DNA of 52,149 bases from Algicola sp. (GTDB lineage Bacteria > Bacteroidota > Bacteroidia > Flavobacteriales > Flavobacteriaceae). The DNA is taken from contig JAAEZN010000007.1 of the NCBI GenBank assembly GCA_018222835.1, positions 25,350 to 77,498 on the forward strand, written 5' to 3'. Of the stretch, positions 1 to 7,585 are shown piece after piece; the stretch's first letter is position 1; each line of letters begins with the position of its first letter. The notes beneath the pieces were generated by a model. The model saw only the letters and a program-made list of their open reading frames with translations. It ran no database searches and was not told where the DNA came from. Position numbers and translations under genes: made by a program.

Positions 1-156
1 ATTCAGATGCTTCACTCCGTTCAGAATGATAACTAAATGTAAACAAGCGTTATGCTGAATTTATTTCAGCATCTCATTTAACTCTTACGCCAAAACCAGA
101 TGAGATTCAGATTCAATAATGCGCTTGGGCTACGCTCAGCATCCGTACGGAATGAA
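1..156. repeat. Degenerate dispersed intergenic repeat fragments
   Basis: No gene is seen here. The stretch holds two fragments of the short repeats scattered between flavobacterial genes: CACTCCGTTCAGAATGAT (about 13-30) and a GGGCTACGCTCAGCAT block followed by CGGAATGA (about 127-154). Between them is an ATGCTGAA/TTCAGCAT hairpin that also belongs to this kind of element. Related fragments occur at 19379-19394 and 19885-19910. They are identified by resemblance to each other and to repeats known in the family; no transposase is associated. Confidence 0.5.
52..72 (-). terminator. Hairpin downstream of the DUF5916 gene
   Basis: An 8-bp perfect stem (ATGCTGAA 52-59 with TTCAGCAT 65-72) with a five-base loop lies about 85 bases past the stop codon of the minus-strand gene. 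There is no strong T tract after it on the minus strand, so it may be a repeat-derived transcript end rather than a classical terminator. Confidence 0.35.
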
Positions 157-2808
157 TTACAATACAAATCGATAGGTCGCCTTCAACAAAAAGATATTTT
201 GTGGCTTTTGCCCAAAAATATTATCGCCCAAGCTCGATAAAAGTCCATCGGTCGGGTCACCGCTCCTAGATACATCTTGAGACCACACCAAGAATATTTC
301 CGATCCAGGAATATATTCCCACCGGATCACAAGGTTGGAACGGAACTGCACAAATGAGAAATCGGGGTCATCAAAACTAAAATCGGTAATACCATCCAAA
401 TCTTCATCAATGGCGTACTCACCATCGATCAAAGAGGTTTGATCGGCCGTGTACTGGATAAATCGATCTTCAAAAGTTTTGGCAACAGGATCGGTAATAT
501 GTTTAAAGTTCGAATATCGTCCTCGAGAAATAAAAGGTTGCCCCCAATATTGGATGGTCAAGTTGGGGTTGATGGTATAGTTGAGCCTCACCGACATACT
601 CAGAGTACGTTGACTGATCTCACCATTGAGGTAACGTGGCAAGCCGCCCACATCATTAAAATTATCAATGAACTGCAATTTATCACGATTTATCCTCAAA
701 GAAGGGAATGCAGAAACTCGCAATGCATTAATGGGCTGATAGACAAATCCTCCCTCCATATAATAGGTTTTTATAGAATTGTCCAATGCCTTTCTTCCAT
801 TATGAAAAAAAGAGAATCTGATTTTTTTCCTAGAATCGGTATTAATACTGTTCCAAAAATTCACCCAAGGGGATTGCCGTAGCCTAGGCCCGCCTCTCAG
901 TGCAAAGTTGGAATACTCAATAGGAGCAAAATTGAATCCGATATTGGTGTTCCAGTTGCCTTTCCAGTTTTGCCATGTGTTGGTGTTGAACTGTAAGTAA
1001 TTATGGTTTCCTTGAAAATCCCAGGCGGTCCAGTGGTTATAGTTGATACCCACTCGCCTAAAGGTACTATCCGGTTTTAAGGTCTGGTATCCGATCCATG
1101 TATAGTGCCGAACATCATCGGACTGGCGTTGAAAACCGATATCGTTAAGTTCTAGTTCGGGAGACCTCCATGTTGCGCCAGATTCGAACCGCCAATGTCC
1201 ATTTCCAATTTTCCCGATCTGCACATTACCTCCAGTACCTGTCAAAGATGTTCTTGTAGTATCCACTTGCACATGATCTGCCCCCACCCTGTCGAACAAG
1301 TGTGTTATGGATTGTTGCGTATTGGCAATAGCCTCTTTGCTACCCTGAACATGGCTCATGGTAAGGTTTCCGCCTACATACCAATCACGGTTTGCCCATT
1401 GATGTTTAAAATCCAAGCCTCCTGTGTAGGCAGCATCATGCAAAAAATTGAGCTGTTCGGGCAAGTTTTCTCGGTTAGTGGCCGTAAAAATTCCACCGAT
1501 ATAGGAATTCCTTTGGTTAAAATCTTTTTGTAGCCTGCCTACAAAATAGTTGGTCAAAGGTTCCACCATTTCTTTCCTTGTATTCCCTGCTCCATTAATT
1601 ATGGTAGCGTTTCTTCGCGAAGTAACACTCTCCAGCACCCCGATTGCCCAACCGTTTTTGGTTTTTCCACTAAATTTAGCGGCACCGATCATCGGAGTAT
1701 TATCCGGCTGATCCACAAATTCTCCATCCGAGGTATCCGGATATCCTTGTGGACTTCTGCCAATCCTTCGGGAGTAAAATATATTATCGGAACCGAATGT
1801 GTTTCCCGCTTGTGACTGAGACACCCTAAAATCGAAGATGTTTTTGTTCTCGACAAAAAATGGGCGCCTCTCTTGGAAAAATATCTGAAACCCATCCAAT
1901 GCGATTGCCGAAGGGTCGGCATCTACCTGTCCAAAGTCGGGGTTTACCGTTAAATCCAAGGTAAGGTCGTTGGTTATTCCAATTTTGGCATCCAGACCTG
2001 CTGTAATATCACTCTCGCTACCATCTCTAAAAGGATTCCCCTCCTCCGCTTCGTAAGTTTCTGTTTTTGCCACGGTATAGGGCTGGATTTCCAACTGTTT
2101 TTGGGGCTGTATATTCTTTAGCCCATGTAGTTCCCCAAACTCGCTCACCCAACCGGGTTGATCCACGGGCTTACGTTGCCACAACGAACGTTCCTCATCT
2201 CTAAAAAAACGTCGGGTGGATTGAAAACCCCATACCTGCTCTTCTGCGCTTCCAAATTTCAATTGGCTCAGAGGAATCCGTAGTTCTGCTGTCCATCCTT
2301 CATCGTCAACATGAGCTTTTGCGTACCAAATCGGGTTCCAGCTCGAATCCCAATTGTTACCATTATTGGATATAAATTCGTCCCCCTTTACGCCTGCAGC
2401 AGTTATGGTAAAAGAAAATGCGGTGCGCTTATCAAAGTAGCTATCAATATTGAACTCTACCCAATCACCATCAAAGCCATCCCTTCGGGACAACCTTTTT
2501 ACAATCTTGTCCGGTTCACTATCATAACAACGAACACCTATATATAAGTTCTTGCTATCGTATAAGATTTTAAATTTGGTTTGATGCGAAGGCGGTGTGT
2601 TCTCATCTGGCTGCCATTCTATATAATCGCCGCCCCATTCCACCAGGTTCCATGCCTCATCTTCCAAAACACCATTAATGTCGGGCGCTGCATATTCGCC
2701 CAAACTTTGGGTAAAATATCTTTTTTTGGTAATGACTTGAGTCGAGTCTTGTGCTGGAGAGGAATTAAAGAATAATAGGGCCAGGATTACTAGGACTGCA
2801 TATCTCAC
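157..2808 (-). CDS. DUF5916 outer-membrane protein with CBM9-like N-terminal domain
   Basis: The 883-residue protein starts with a Sec signal peptide (hydrophobic residues 5-15, likely cleavage after ...SSPA near residue 19). Residues about 40-230 resemble the family 9 carbohydrate-binding-like fold (start PDINGVLEDEAWN; ILYDSKNLYIGVRCYD). The remainder, from about 240, is the DUF5916 region, rich in alternating aromatic and polar residues with a barrel-like C-terminus ending in ATYRFVL, which suggests an outer-membrane beta-barrel. The PFFVEN motif typical of the family is visible near residue 315. Its role is not established; members are often proposed to act in surface binding or uptake. 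It stands alone, divergent from rplM across a 248-bp spacer. Length and start agree with the family. Confidence 0.85.
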   Translation of the reverse strand: MRYAVLVILALLFFNSSPAQDSTQVITKKRYFTQSLGEYAAPDINGVLEDEAWNLVEWGGDYIEWQPDENTPPSHQTKFKILYDSKNLYIGVRCYDSEPDKIVKRLSRRDGFDGDWVEFNIDSYFDKRTAFSFTITAAGVKGDEFISNNGNNWDSSWNPIWYAKAHVDDEGWTAELRIPLSQLKFGSAEEQVWGFQSTRRFFRDEERSLWQRKPVDQPGWVSEFGELHGLKNIQPQKQLEIQPYTVAKTETYEAEEGNPFRDGSESDITAGLDAKIGITNDLTLDLTVNPDFGQVDADPSAIALDGFQIFFQERRPFFVENKNIFDFRVSQSQAGNTFGSDNIFYSRRIGRSPQGYPDTSDGEFVDQPDNTPMIGAAKFSGKTKNGWAIGVLESVTSRRNATIINGAGNTRKEMVEPLTNYFVGRLQKDFNQRNSYIGGIFTATNRENLPEQLNFLHDAAYTGGLDFKHQWANRDWYVGGNLTMSHVQGSKEAIANTQQSITHLFDRVGADHVQVDTTRTSLTGTGGNVQIGKIGNGHWRFESGATWRSPELELNDIGFQRQSDDVRHYTWIGYQTLKPDSTFRRVGINYNHWTAWDFQGNHNYLQFNTNTWQNWKGNWNTNIGFNFAPIEYSNFALRGGPRLRQSPWVNFWNSINTDSRKKIRFSFFHNGRKALDNSIKTYYMEGGFVYQPINALRVSAFPSLRINRDKLQFIDNFNDVGGLPRYLNGEISQRTLSMSVRLNYTINPNLTIQYWGQPFISRGRYSNFKHITDPVAKTFEDRFIQYTADQTSLIDGEYAIDEDLDGITDFSFDDPDFSFVQFRSNLVIRWEYIPGSEIFLVWSQDVSRSGDPTDGLLSSLGDNIFGQKPQNIFLLKATYRFVL

Positions 2809-2978
2809 TTGTTCGTTTTTTGGTTAGATTGACACGATAAAGACCCTATAAATCGGAAAGCGTTACAGTTAGCATTTTTTTTAATCTTTTTTTAACACTT
2901 TTCAAGGCTATCTTGCAGCCGTTTTCTACACCTAAAGATTGAATTTGAAAAAAGTGGAAAAATATTCCCGATCAACCG

Positions 2979-3009
2979 TTTGTAATTCAATCTAATAATT
3001 GTACATTTG
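2979..3009 (+). promoter_or_regulatory. Bacteroidota-type promoter of rplM-rpsI
   Basis: A TTTG at 2979-2982 is followed after 19 bp by TACATTTG at 3002-3009, a full match to the -33 TTTG / -7 TAnnTTTG consensus of Bacteroidota. Transcription should start near 3013, giving a leader of about 44 bases. That leader begins with a small hairpin, CCCG (3013-3016) and CGGG (3022-3025). The rest of the 2809-3056 spacer is AT-rich and shows no gene. Confidence 0.75.
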
Positions 3010-3056
3010 CAGCCCGTTAATCGGGATAGGTTATTTAAATCAATAATATTCGAGAA

Positions 3057-3512
3057 GTGGATACATTAAGTTATAAAACTATTTCCGCCAATAAATCTAC
3101 TGTTGACAAGCAATGGTTATTGGTTGATGCTGAAGGACAGACCTTAGGAAGATTGGCGTCTAAAGTAGCCAAAATACTTAGAGGGAAATATAAGACCAAC
3201 TTTACCCCCCATGTTGATTGTGGAGACAATGTTATTGTCATCAATGCAGAGAAAATCGACATGACAGGTAACAAATGGAACGACAAGGAATACCAAAGAT
3301 ACACTGGGTATCCAGGTGGTCAACGTTCTGCTTCCGCACTAGAAGTATTGGAAAAACATCCTGAGCGCATTATTGAAAACTCTGTAAAAGGAATGCTTCC
3401 TAAAAATAAATTAGGAGCTGACCTGTTTAGAAACCTTAAGGTTTACGCAGGGGCAGAGCACGGACAAGAAGCGCAAAAACCAAAAGCTATAAACTTAAAC
3501 GACTACAAATAA
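3057..3512 (+). CDS. rplM: 50S ribosomal protein L13 (uL13)
   Basis: The 151-residue protein matches uL13 throughout, with the [17 protein letters not shown] start region, [25 protein letters not shown] and the C-terminal [14 protein letters not shown] signature. It is an early-assembling large-subunit protein. The start is a GTG at 3057; the resulting MDTLSYKT N-terminus is the one usual in flavobacteria, which supports GTG over a later ATG. No Shine-Dalgarno sequence is present, as expected for this phylum. It overlaps rpsI by one base (TAATG), so the two are translationally coupled in the usual rplM-rpsI pair, served by the promoter at 2979-3009. Confidence 0.97.
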   Translation: MDTLSYKTISANKSTVDKQWLLVDAEGQTLGRLASKVAKILRGKYKTNFTPHVDCGDNVIVINAEKIDMTGNKWNDKEYQRYTGYPGGQRSASALEVLEKHPERIIENSVKGMLPKNKLGADLFRNLKVYAGAEHGQEAQKPKAINLNDYK

Positions 3513-3898
3513 TGGAAGTGGTTCATAAGATAGGTAGAAGAAAAACAGCTGTGGCAAGAGTTTATGTTTCCGAAGGTTCAGGGAACATCACCATCAACAA
3601 AAGGGATCTTAACGATTACTTTACCACAGGTACGTTGCAATACAAAGTAAAACAACCTTTTACTTTAACAGAAAACGAAGGTAACTACGACGTAAAAGTA
3701 AATGTTTACGGTGGTGGTATCACAGGTCAGGCAGAAGCTGTTCGCTTGGCTCTTTCCAGAGCAATGTGCGAAATTGATGCAGAGAACAGAACTGTTCTAA
3801 AGCCAGAAGGGCTACTTACAAGAGACCCAAGAATGGTAGAAAGGAAGAAATTCGGTCAGAAGAAAGCCCGTAAGAAATTCCAATTCTCCAAACGTTAA
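3512..3898 (+). CDS. rpsI: 30S ribosomal protein S9 (uS9)
   Basis: This 128-residue protein is uS9: GRRKTAVARVYV near the start, the NVYGGGITGQAEAVRLALSR core and the basic tail ending KKFQFSKR. The C-terminal arginine is the residue that contacts P-site tRNA in known structures. The ATG overlaps the rplM stop by one base. Two hairpins follow the stop codon (3905-3920 and 3941-3969), so the rplM-rpsI transcript probably ends before rpsB. Confidence 0.97.
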   Translation: MEVVHKIGRRKTAVARVYVSEGSGNITINKRDLNDYFTTGTLQYKVKQPFTLTENEGNYDVKVNVYGGGITGQAEAVRLALSRAMCEIDAENRTVLKPEGLLTRDPRMVERKKFGQKKARKKFQFSKR

Positions 3899-3904
3899 TA
3901 TACT

Positions 3905-3920
3905 TTGGGCTTCTGCCCAA
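3905..3920 (+). other. Small hairpin just after rpsI
   Basis: TTGGGC (3905-3910) pairs with GCCCAA (3915-3920) around a TTCT loop, six bases after the rpsI stop. It has no T tract. It could protect the 3' end of the transcript or act together with the stronger hairpin that follows. Confidence 0.4.
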
Positions 3921-3940
3921 CTATATATAAGTTCATTGAA

Positions 3941-3969
3941 AACCCTGAAAGTGTACATATTTCAGGGTT
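3941..3969 (+). terminator. Terminator of rplM-rpsI
   Basis: A perfect 10-bp stem, AACCCTGAAA (3941-3950) with TTTCAGGGTT (3960-3969), has a nine-base loop and is followed by AAATTTTTAAC. It lies 43 bases past rpsI and separates this operon from rpsB. Confidence 0.75.
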
Positions 3970-4041
3970 AAATTTTTAACAAAGTTGTCGTTGTTCCAAA
4001 AGGAAAAACAAATCGACTTTTGGAAACTAGTTTAGCATCTA

Positions 4042-4082
4042 AATGGGCTGGGCGAACAATTTTTTGTGACCACCAACCCATT
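4042..4082 (+). promoter_or_regulatory. Candidate structured leader of rpsB
   Basis: AATGGGCTGG (4042-4051) can pair with CCAACCCATT (4073-4082) with a single C-A mismatch, and ACAA/TTGT (4056-4059 with 4064-4067) can form an inner stem. The structure ends 34 bases before the rpsB start codon. Autoregulatory leaders are known for rpsB in several phyla, but I do not recognise a described family here. The assignment is inference from pairing alone. Confidence 0.4.
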
Positions 4083-4116
4083 GCTACTTACAACGGAACG
4101 TAAACTAAGTACAAAA

Positions 4117-5169
4117 ATGGCAAGTAAAATTGAAGTAAAAGACTTACTGGAAGCAGGTGTACATTTTGGACACCTAACAAGAAAGTGGAATCCGAACATG
4201 GCTCCCTATATCTACATGGAGCGTAACGGAATTCACGTAATCAATCTCTACAAAACGGTAGCAAAACTTGAGGAAGCCAACGAAGCCCTTAAAAAAATTG
4301 CAGCCTCAGGAAGAAAAATCCTTTTTGTAGCCACAAAAAAACAAGCTAAGGACATTGTAGCGGACAAAGTATCCAAAGTAAACATGCCATACATCACAGA
4401 AAGATGGCCAGGTGGTATGTTGACCAACTTTGTAACTATCCGTAAAGCTGTTAAAAAGATGGCAGCTATCGACCGCATGAAGAAAGACGGCACCTTTAAT
4501 ACACTTTCTAAAAAGGAAAGACTACAGGTAGATCGTTTGCGTGCCAAGTTAGAAAAGAACTTAGGTTCCATTGCCGATATGACCCGTTTGCCAGGAGCCC
4601 TATTTATTGTGGACACCATGCGTGAGCACATCGCCGTTAAGGAGGCCCAAAAATTGAATATTCCAATTTTTGCAATGGTAGATACCAACTCCGATCCACG
4701 TGATGTAGATTTCGCGATCCCATCCAACGACGATGCCGGTAAATCCATCGAAGCTATCTTGGAATCCGTTACCCAGGCCGTAGCCGAAGGGTTGGAAGAG
4801 CGCAAGAGCGAGAAAAACAACGGTAAAGACAAGGACGAAGATTCCAACAAAGAAGATAAAACTGCCGAAGCAAAACCAGCAAAAAAAGCAGAAGCCGCTC
4901 CAAAAGCAGAAGCCAAATCTGACGATTTCACAAAAATCGAAGGTGTTGGACCAAAAGCTGCCGAAGCCTTGGTAGCAAAGGGTGTTAAATCTTATGCTGA
5001 CCTTGCCGATGCAGACGCTGAAAAAATTAAGGAAATCTTGACCGAGGCTAGCTCAACTTTAGCTCACTTGGACCCAACTTCTTGGCCAAAACAAGCTAAA
5101 ATGGCCGCCGACGGAAAGTGGGATGAGCTTAAGGAATGGCAAGACAGCGTAAAAGGAGGAGTTGAATAA
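4117..5169 (+). CDS. rpsB: 30S ribosomal protein S2 with C-terminal helix-hairpin-helix extension
   Basis: Residues 1 to about 228 are a normal uS2, with LLEAGVHFGHLTRKWNP, the FVATKKQAKDIV region, PGALFIVDT and DTNSDP. S2 is usually about 230-260 residues; this protein has 350. After a charged Lys/Glu/Ala-rich linker (about 229-268) comes an extra domain (about 269-350) with the helix-hairpin-helix signature DDFTKIEGVGPKAAEALVAK and a tail with DPTSWPKQAKMAADGKWDEL. The same kind of tail is known to me on some Bacteroidota L21 proteins. The ATG at 4117 gives the standard MASKIEVKDLL start; an upstream in-frame GTG at 4066 lies inside the leader structure and was not chosen. tsf follows 79 bases downstream. 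Confidence 0.95.
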   Translation: MASKIEVKDLLEAGVHFGHLTRKWNPNMAPYIYMERNGIHVINLYKTVAKLEEANEALKKIAASGRKILFVATKKQAKDIVADKVSKVNMPYITERWPGGMLTNFVTIRKAVKKMAAIDRMKKDGTFNTLSKKERLQVDRLRAKLEKNLGSIADMTRLPGALFIVDTMREHIAVKEAQKLNIPIFAMVDTNSDPRDVDFAIPSNDDAGKSIEAILESVTQAVAEGLEERKSEKNNGKDKDEDSNKEDKTAEAKPAKKAEAAPKAEAKSDDFTKIEGVGPKAAEALVAKGVKSYADLADADAEKIKEILTEASSTLAHLDPTSWPKQAKMAADGKWDELKEWQDSVKGGVE

Positions 5170-5197
5170 ACCCACTTACTTAACATTGTCCTAATCC

Positions 5198-5218
5198 AAA
5201 ACACGGCAATAGTGTTTT
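5198..5218 (+). other. Intercistronic hairpin between rpsB and tsf
   Basis: AAAACAC (5198-5204) pairs perfectly with GTGTTTT (5212-5218) around a seven-base loop. It lies in the 79-bp rpsB-tsf gap and is followed by an AT-rich run. It could act as a partial terminator or processing site that sets the S2 to EF-Ts ratio. Confidence 0.45.
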
Positions 5219-5248
5219 ACTTTATATAAAATTTAAAAAGAAAAGAAA

Positions 5249-6073
5249 ATGGCAAAGATTACCGCCGCAGAGGTAAATAAATTAAGAAAGACCACCGGAG
5301 CTGGAATGATGGATTGTAAAAAAGCTTTGGTTGAAGCAGAAGGTGATTTTGATAAAGCAATAGAGATCCTTAGAAAAAAGGGTCAGAAAGTAGCAGCAAA
5401 AAGAGCTGATAGAGAATCTTCAGAAGGTGCTGCCATCGCAAAGGTAAATAGCGACAATACACAAGGAGTTGCAATTTCATTGAACTGCGAAACTGACTTT
5501 GTTGCCAAGAACGATAGTTTTGTAAAGCTTGCCAACGATTTGGCCGATATCGCATTGGGCTTTGAAAGCAAAGACGATTTCTTAGCTGCTTCCTTTGATG
5601 GAATGACAGTAGCTGATAAATTGACAGAGCAAACCGGGGTTATCGGTGAAAAAATCGAAATCGGAAGCTTTGAAAAATTGAATGCTCCTTTCGTAGGTTC
5701 ATACATACACGCTGGCAACAAAATCGCCACTTTGGTAGGATTGTCCGCCAATGTTGACGGTGCCGCTGAAGCTGCAAAAGATGTAGCCATGCAAGCTGCC
5801 GCTATGAACCCAGTAGCATTGAACGAAAATGGTGTTGATCAATCCATTATCGATAAGGAAATCGAAATCGCAAAAGATCAGTTGCGCCAAGAAGGGAAGC
5901 CAGAAGAAATGTTGGACAAGATCGCTCAAGGTAAATTGAAGCGTTTTTTCAAGGACAATACTTTGGTAAACCAAGATTTCATTAAAGACAGCAAGCAAAG
6001 TGTTGCCCAATATGTTAAATCCGTAGATTCCAGCTTGGAAGTAACCGGATTCGCAAGAGTAGCACTTGGTTAA
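5249..6073 (+). CDS. tsf: Elongation factor Ts
   Basis: The 274-residue protein is EF-Ts, the nucleotide-exchange factor that releases GDP from EF-Tu. The N-terminal UBA-like domain shows KLRKTTGAGMMDCKKAL (residues 11-27), and the core TDFVAKN motif, which inserts into EF-Tu, is at about residues 81-87. The start codon is preceded by AAAAAGAAAAGAAA, an A-rich context typical of well-translated Bacteroidota genes. It follows rpsB as in most bacteria, and a strong terminator follows at 6096-6126. Confidence 0.97.
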   Translation: MAKITAAEVNKLRKTTGAGMMDCKKALVEAEGDFDKAIEILRKKGQKVAAKRADRESSEGAAIAKVNSDNTQGVAISLNCETDFVAKNDSFVKLANDLADIALGFESKDDFLAASFDGMTVADKLTEQTGVIGEKIEIGSFEKLNAPFVGSYIHAGNKIATLVGLSANVDGAAEAAKDVAMQAAAMNPVALNENGVDQSIIDKEIEIAKDQLRQEGKPEEMLDKIAQGKLKRFFKDNTLVNQDFIKDSKQSVAQYVKSVDSSLEVTGFARVALG

Positions 6074-6095
6074 TTTACCAACAACATAATTATAC

Positions 6096-6126
6096 AAAAC
6101 CGCTTCCCCACAGAAGCGGTTTTTTT
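6096..6126 (+). terminator. Rho-independent terminator after tsf
   Basis: ACCGCTTC (6099-6106) pairs with GAAGCGGT (6113-6120) around CCCACA, flanked by A and T runs that extend the stem. Six T follow. It is a textbook intrinsic terminator closing rpsB-tsf. Confidence 0.9.
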
Positions 6127-6175
6127 ATGACCCGATCAAACCAAGAATTCTTCATTTCCCGTAAAATATTTTGAT

Positions 6176-6183
6176 TATTTTTG
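6176..6183 (+). promoter_or_regulatory. -7 element for pyrH-frr
   Basis: TATTTTTG at 6176-6183 matches TAnnTTTG and lies 22 bases before the pyrH ATG. No clear TTTG is seen at the -33 position, only ATTTC near 6154-6158. Confidence 0.5.
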
Positions 6184-6205
6184 TCCGGACTTCAATATAC
6201 TTTTA

Positions 6206-6913
6206 ATGCATTACAAAAGAATTTTATTAAAGCTAAGCGGCGAAGCCTTAATGGGCGAAAAAAAATATGGTATAGACGCCAAGCGACTGGATGAATATGC
6301 CGAAGAAATAAAGTCTGTAATCGATAAAGGTGTTGAAGTGGCCATAGTAATTGGTGGCGGAAATATTTTTAGAGGATTGGCCGGCGCCAGTCAAGGTATG
6401 GACAGGGTCCAAGGAGACCATATGGGTATGCTGGCAACAGTAATCAACGGCCTGGCATTACAAAGCGCTCTTGAGATCAAAGGGGTTCAAACCCGCTTAC
6501 AATCCGCCATAAAAATCAATGAAGTTGCAGAGCCTTTTATTAGAAGAAGAGCCATCCGTCATTTAGAAAAAGGTAGAGTGGTAATTTTTGGAGGTGGAAC
6601 GGGAAACCCATACTTCACAACCGATTCCGCTGCCGTTTTAAGGGCCATAGAGGTTAAAGCAGATGTTATCTTAAAGGGTACCCGCGTAGATGGAATCTAT
6701 ACATCCGACCCTGAAAAGGACAAAACTGCGACCAAATTCGATTCCATTTCATTTAACGATGTACTTTCCAAAGGACTCAAAGTGATGGACACAACAGCTT
6801 TCACCCTTAGTCAGGAAAACGAATTGCCCATTGTGGTGTTCGACATGAACACACGCGGCAACTTAATGAAAATAGTTTCAGGAGAAAATATCGGAACAGT
6901 GGTCAACGTTTAG
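6206..6913 (+). CDS. pyrH: UMP kinase
   Basis: The 235-residue cytoplasmic enzyme phosphorylates UMP to UDP with ATP and belongs to the amino-acid kinase fold family. The glycine-rich phosphate-binding motifs [11 protein letters not shown] (residues 7-17) and [10 protein letters not shown] are present, as is the [15 protein letters not shown] block of bacterial PyrH. Length matches the family (about 240). The frr gene follows 42 bases downstream, the usual pyrH-frr pairing in bacteria. Confidence 0.96.
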   Translation: MHYKRILLKLSGEALMGEKKYGIDAKRLDEYAEEIKSVIDKGVEVAIVIGGGNIFRGLAGASQGMDRVQGDHMGMLATVINGLALQSALEIKGVQTRLQSAIKINEVAEPFIRRRAIRHLEKGRVVIFGGGTGNPYFTTDSAAVLRAIEVKADVILKGTRVDGIYTSDPEKDKTATKFDSISFNDVLSKGLKVMDTTAFTLSQENELPIVVFDMNTRGNLMKIVSGENIGTVVNV

Positions 6914-6955
6914 TTCGACACCCACATTGGATTCAGTTTTTATATATTTATAGTT

Positions 6956-7510
6956 ATGGACGAAGAAGTAAAATTTATTCTTGATAGTGCAAAGGAAAGC
7001 ATGGATGCCAGCATTGCCCATCTACAAAAAGCATTAACAAAAATTAGGGCAGGTAAAGCCAGCCCAATGATGCTATCTACGGTAATGGTAGATTACTATG
7101 GTTCTCAAACTCCGCTCTCCCAAGTTTCCAACATCAATACTCCCGATGCGCGGACCTTATCCGTTCAACCTTGGGAAAAAAATCTTCTTGGTGAAATAGA
7201 AACTGCCATTATGAATGCTAATTTAGGCTTCAATCCAATGAATAATGGTGACATGATCATCATCAATGTTCCACCTTTGACCGAAGAAAGAAGGGTTCAA
7301 CTGACCAAGCAAGCCAAATCCGAGGCCGAAGATGCAAAAGTAAGTATCCGAAGCGTAAGACAGGACGCCAACAAGGAGCTTAAAGCATTGGATATCTCGG
7401 AAGATCTTTTGAGCAATGCCGAAGTCGATGTCCAAGAATTGACCAATTCCTATAGCCAAAAAGTTGATACCGTTCTAACGGCAAAAGAAGCCGAGATCAT
7501 GAAGGTGTAA
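6956..7510 (+). CDS. frr: Ribosome recycling factor
   Basis: The 184-residue protein acts with EF-G to split post-termination ribosomes. Diagnostic regions are LTKIRAGKASPMMLSTVMVDYYG (in part, residues 27-49), the LSVQPWEK block and the PPLTEERRVQLTKQAK helix. It is probably co-transcribed with pyrH. Confidence 0.96.
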   Translation: MDEEVKFILDSAKESMDASIAHLQKALTKIRAGKASPMMLSTVMVDYYGSQTPLSQVSNINTPDARTLSVQPWEKNLLGEIETAIMNANLGFNPMNNGDMIIINVPPLTEERRVQLTKQAKSEAEDAKVSIRSVRQDANKELKALDISEDLLSNAEVDVQELTNSYSQKVDTVLTAKEAEIMKV

Positions 7511-7560
7511 AACTTGAATTTTGACTACGGTCTTTCCTAGGAACACAACATATCATTTTC

Positions 7561-7568
7561 TACCTTTG
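7561..7568 (+). promoter_or_regulatory. -7 element for the MMPL transporter gene
   Basis: TACCTTTG at 7561-7568 is an exact TAnnTTTG match 17 bases before the ATG at 7586. The -33 element is poor (TTTC at 7533-7536). Confidence 0.5.
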
Positions 7569-7585
7569 CGCCCAACAAAACCCAC

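Noticed and set aside
4066..4116. In-frame GTG extension of rpsB
   Set aside because: The extra 17 residues are not found on S2, and the GTG is inside the candidate leader hairpin.
4248..4931. Long minus-strand open frame of 227 codons across rpsB
   Set aside because: It lies wholly opposite rpsB, whose protein is conserved. The frame is a composition effect of Lys/Ala-rich codons, and its translation shows no recognisable family.
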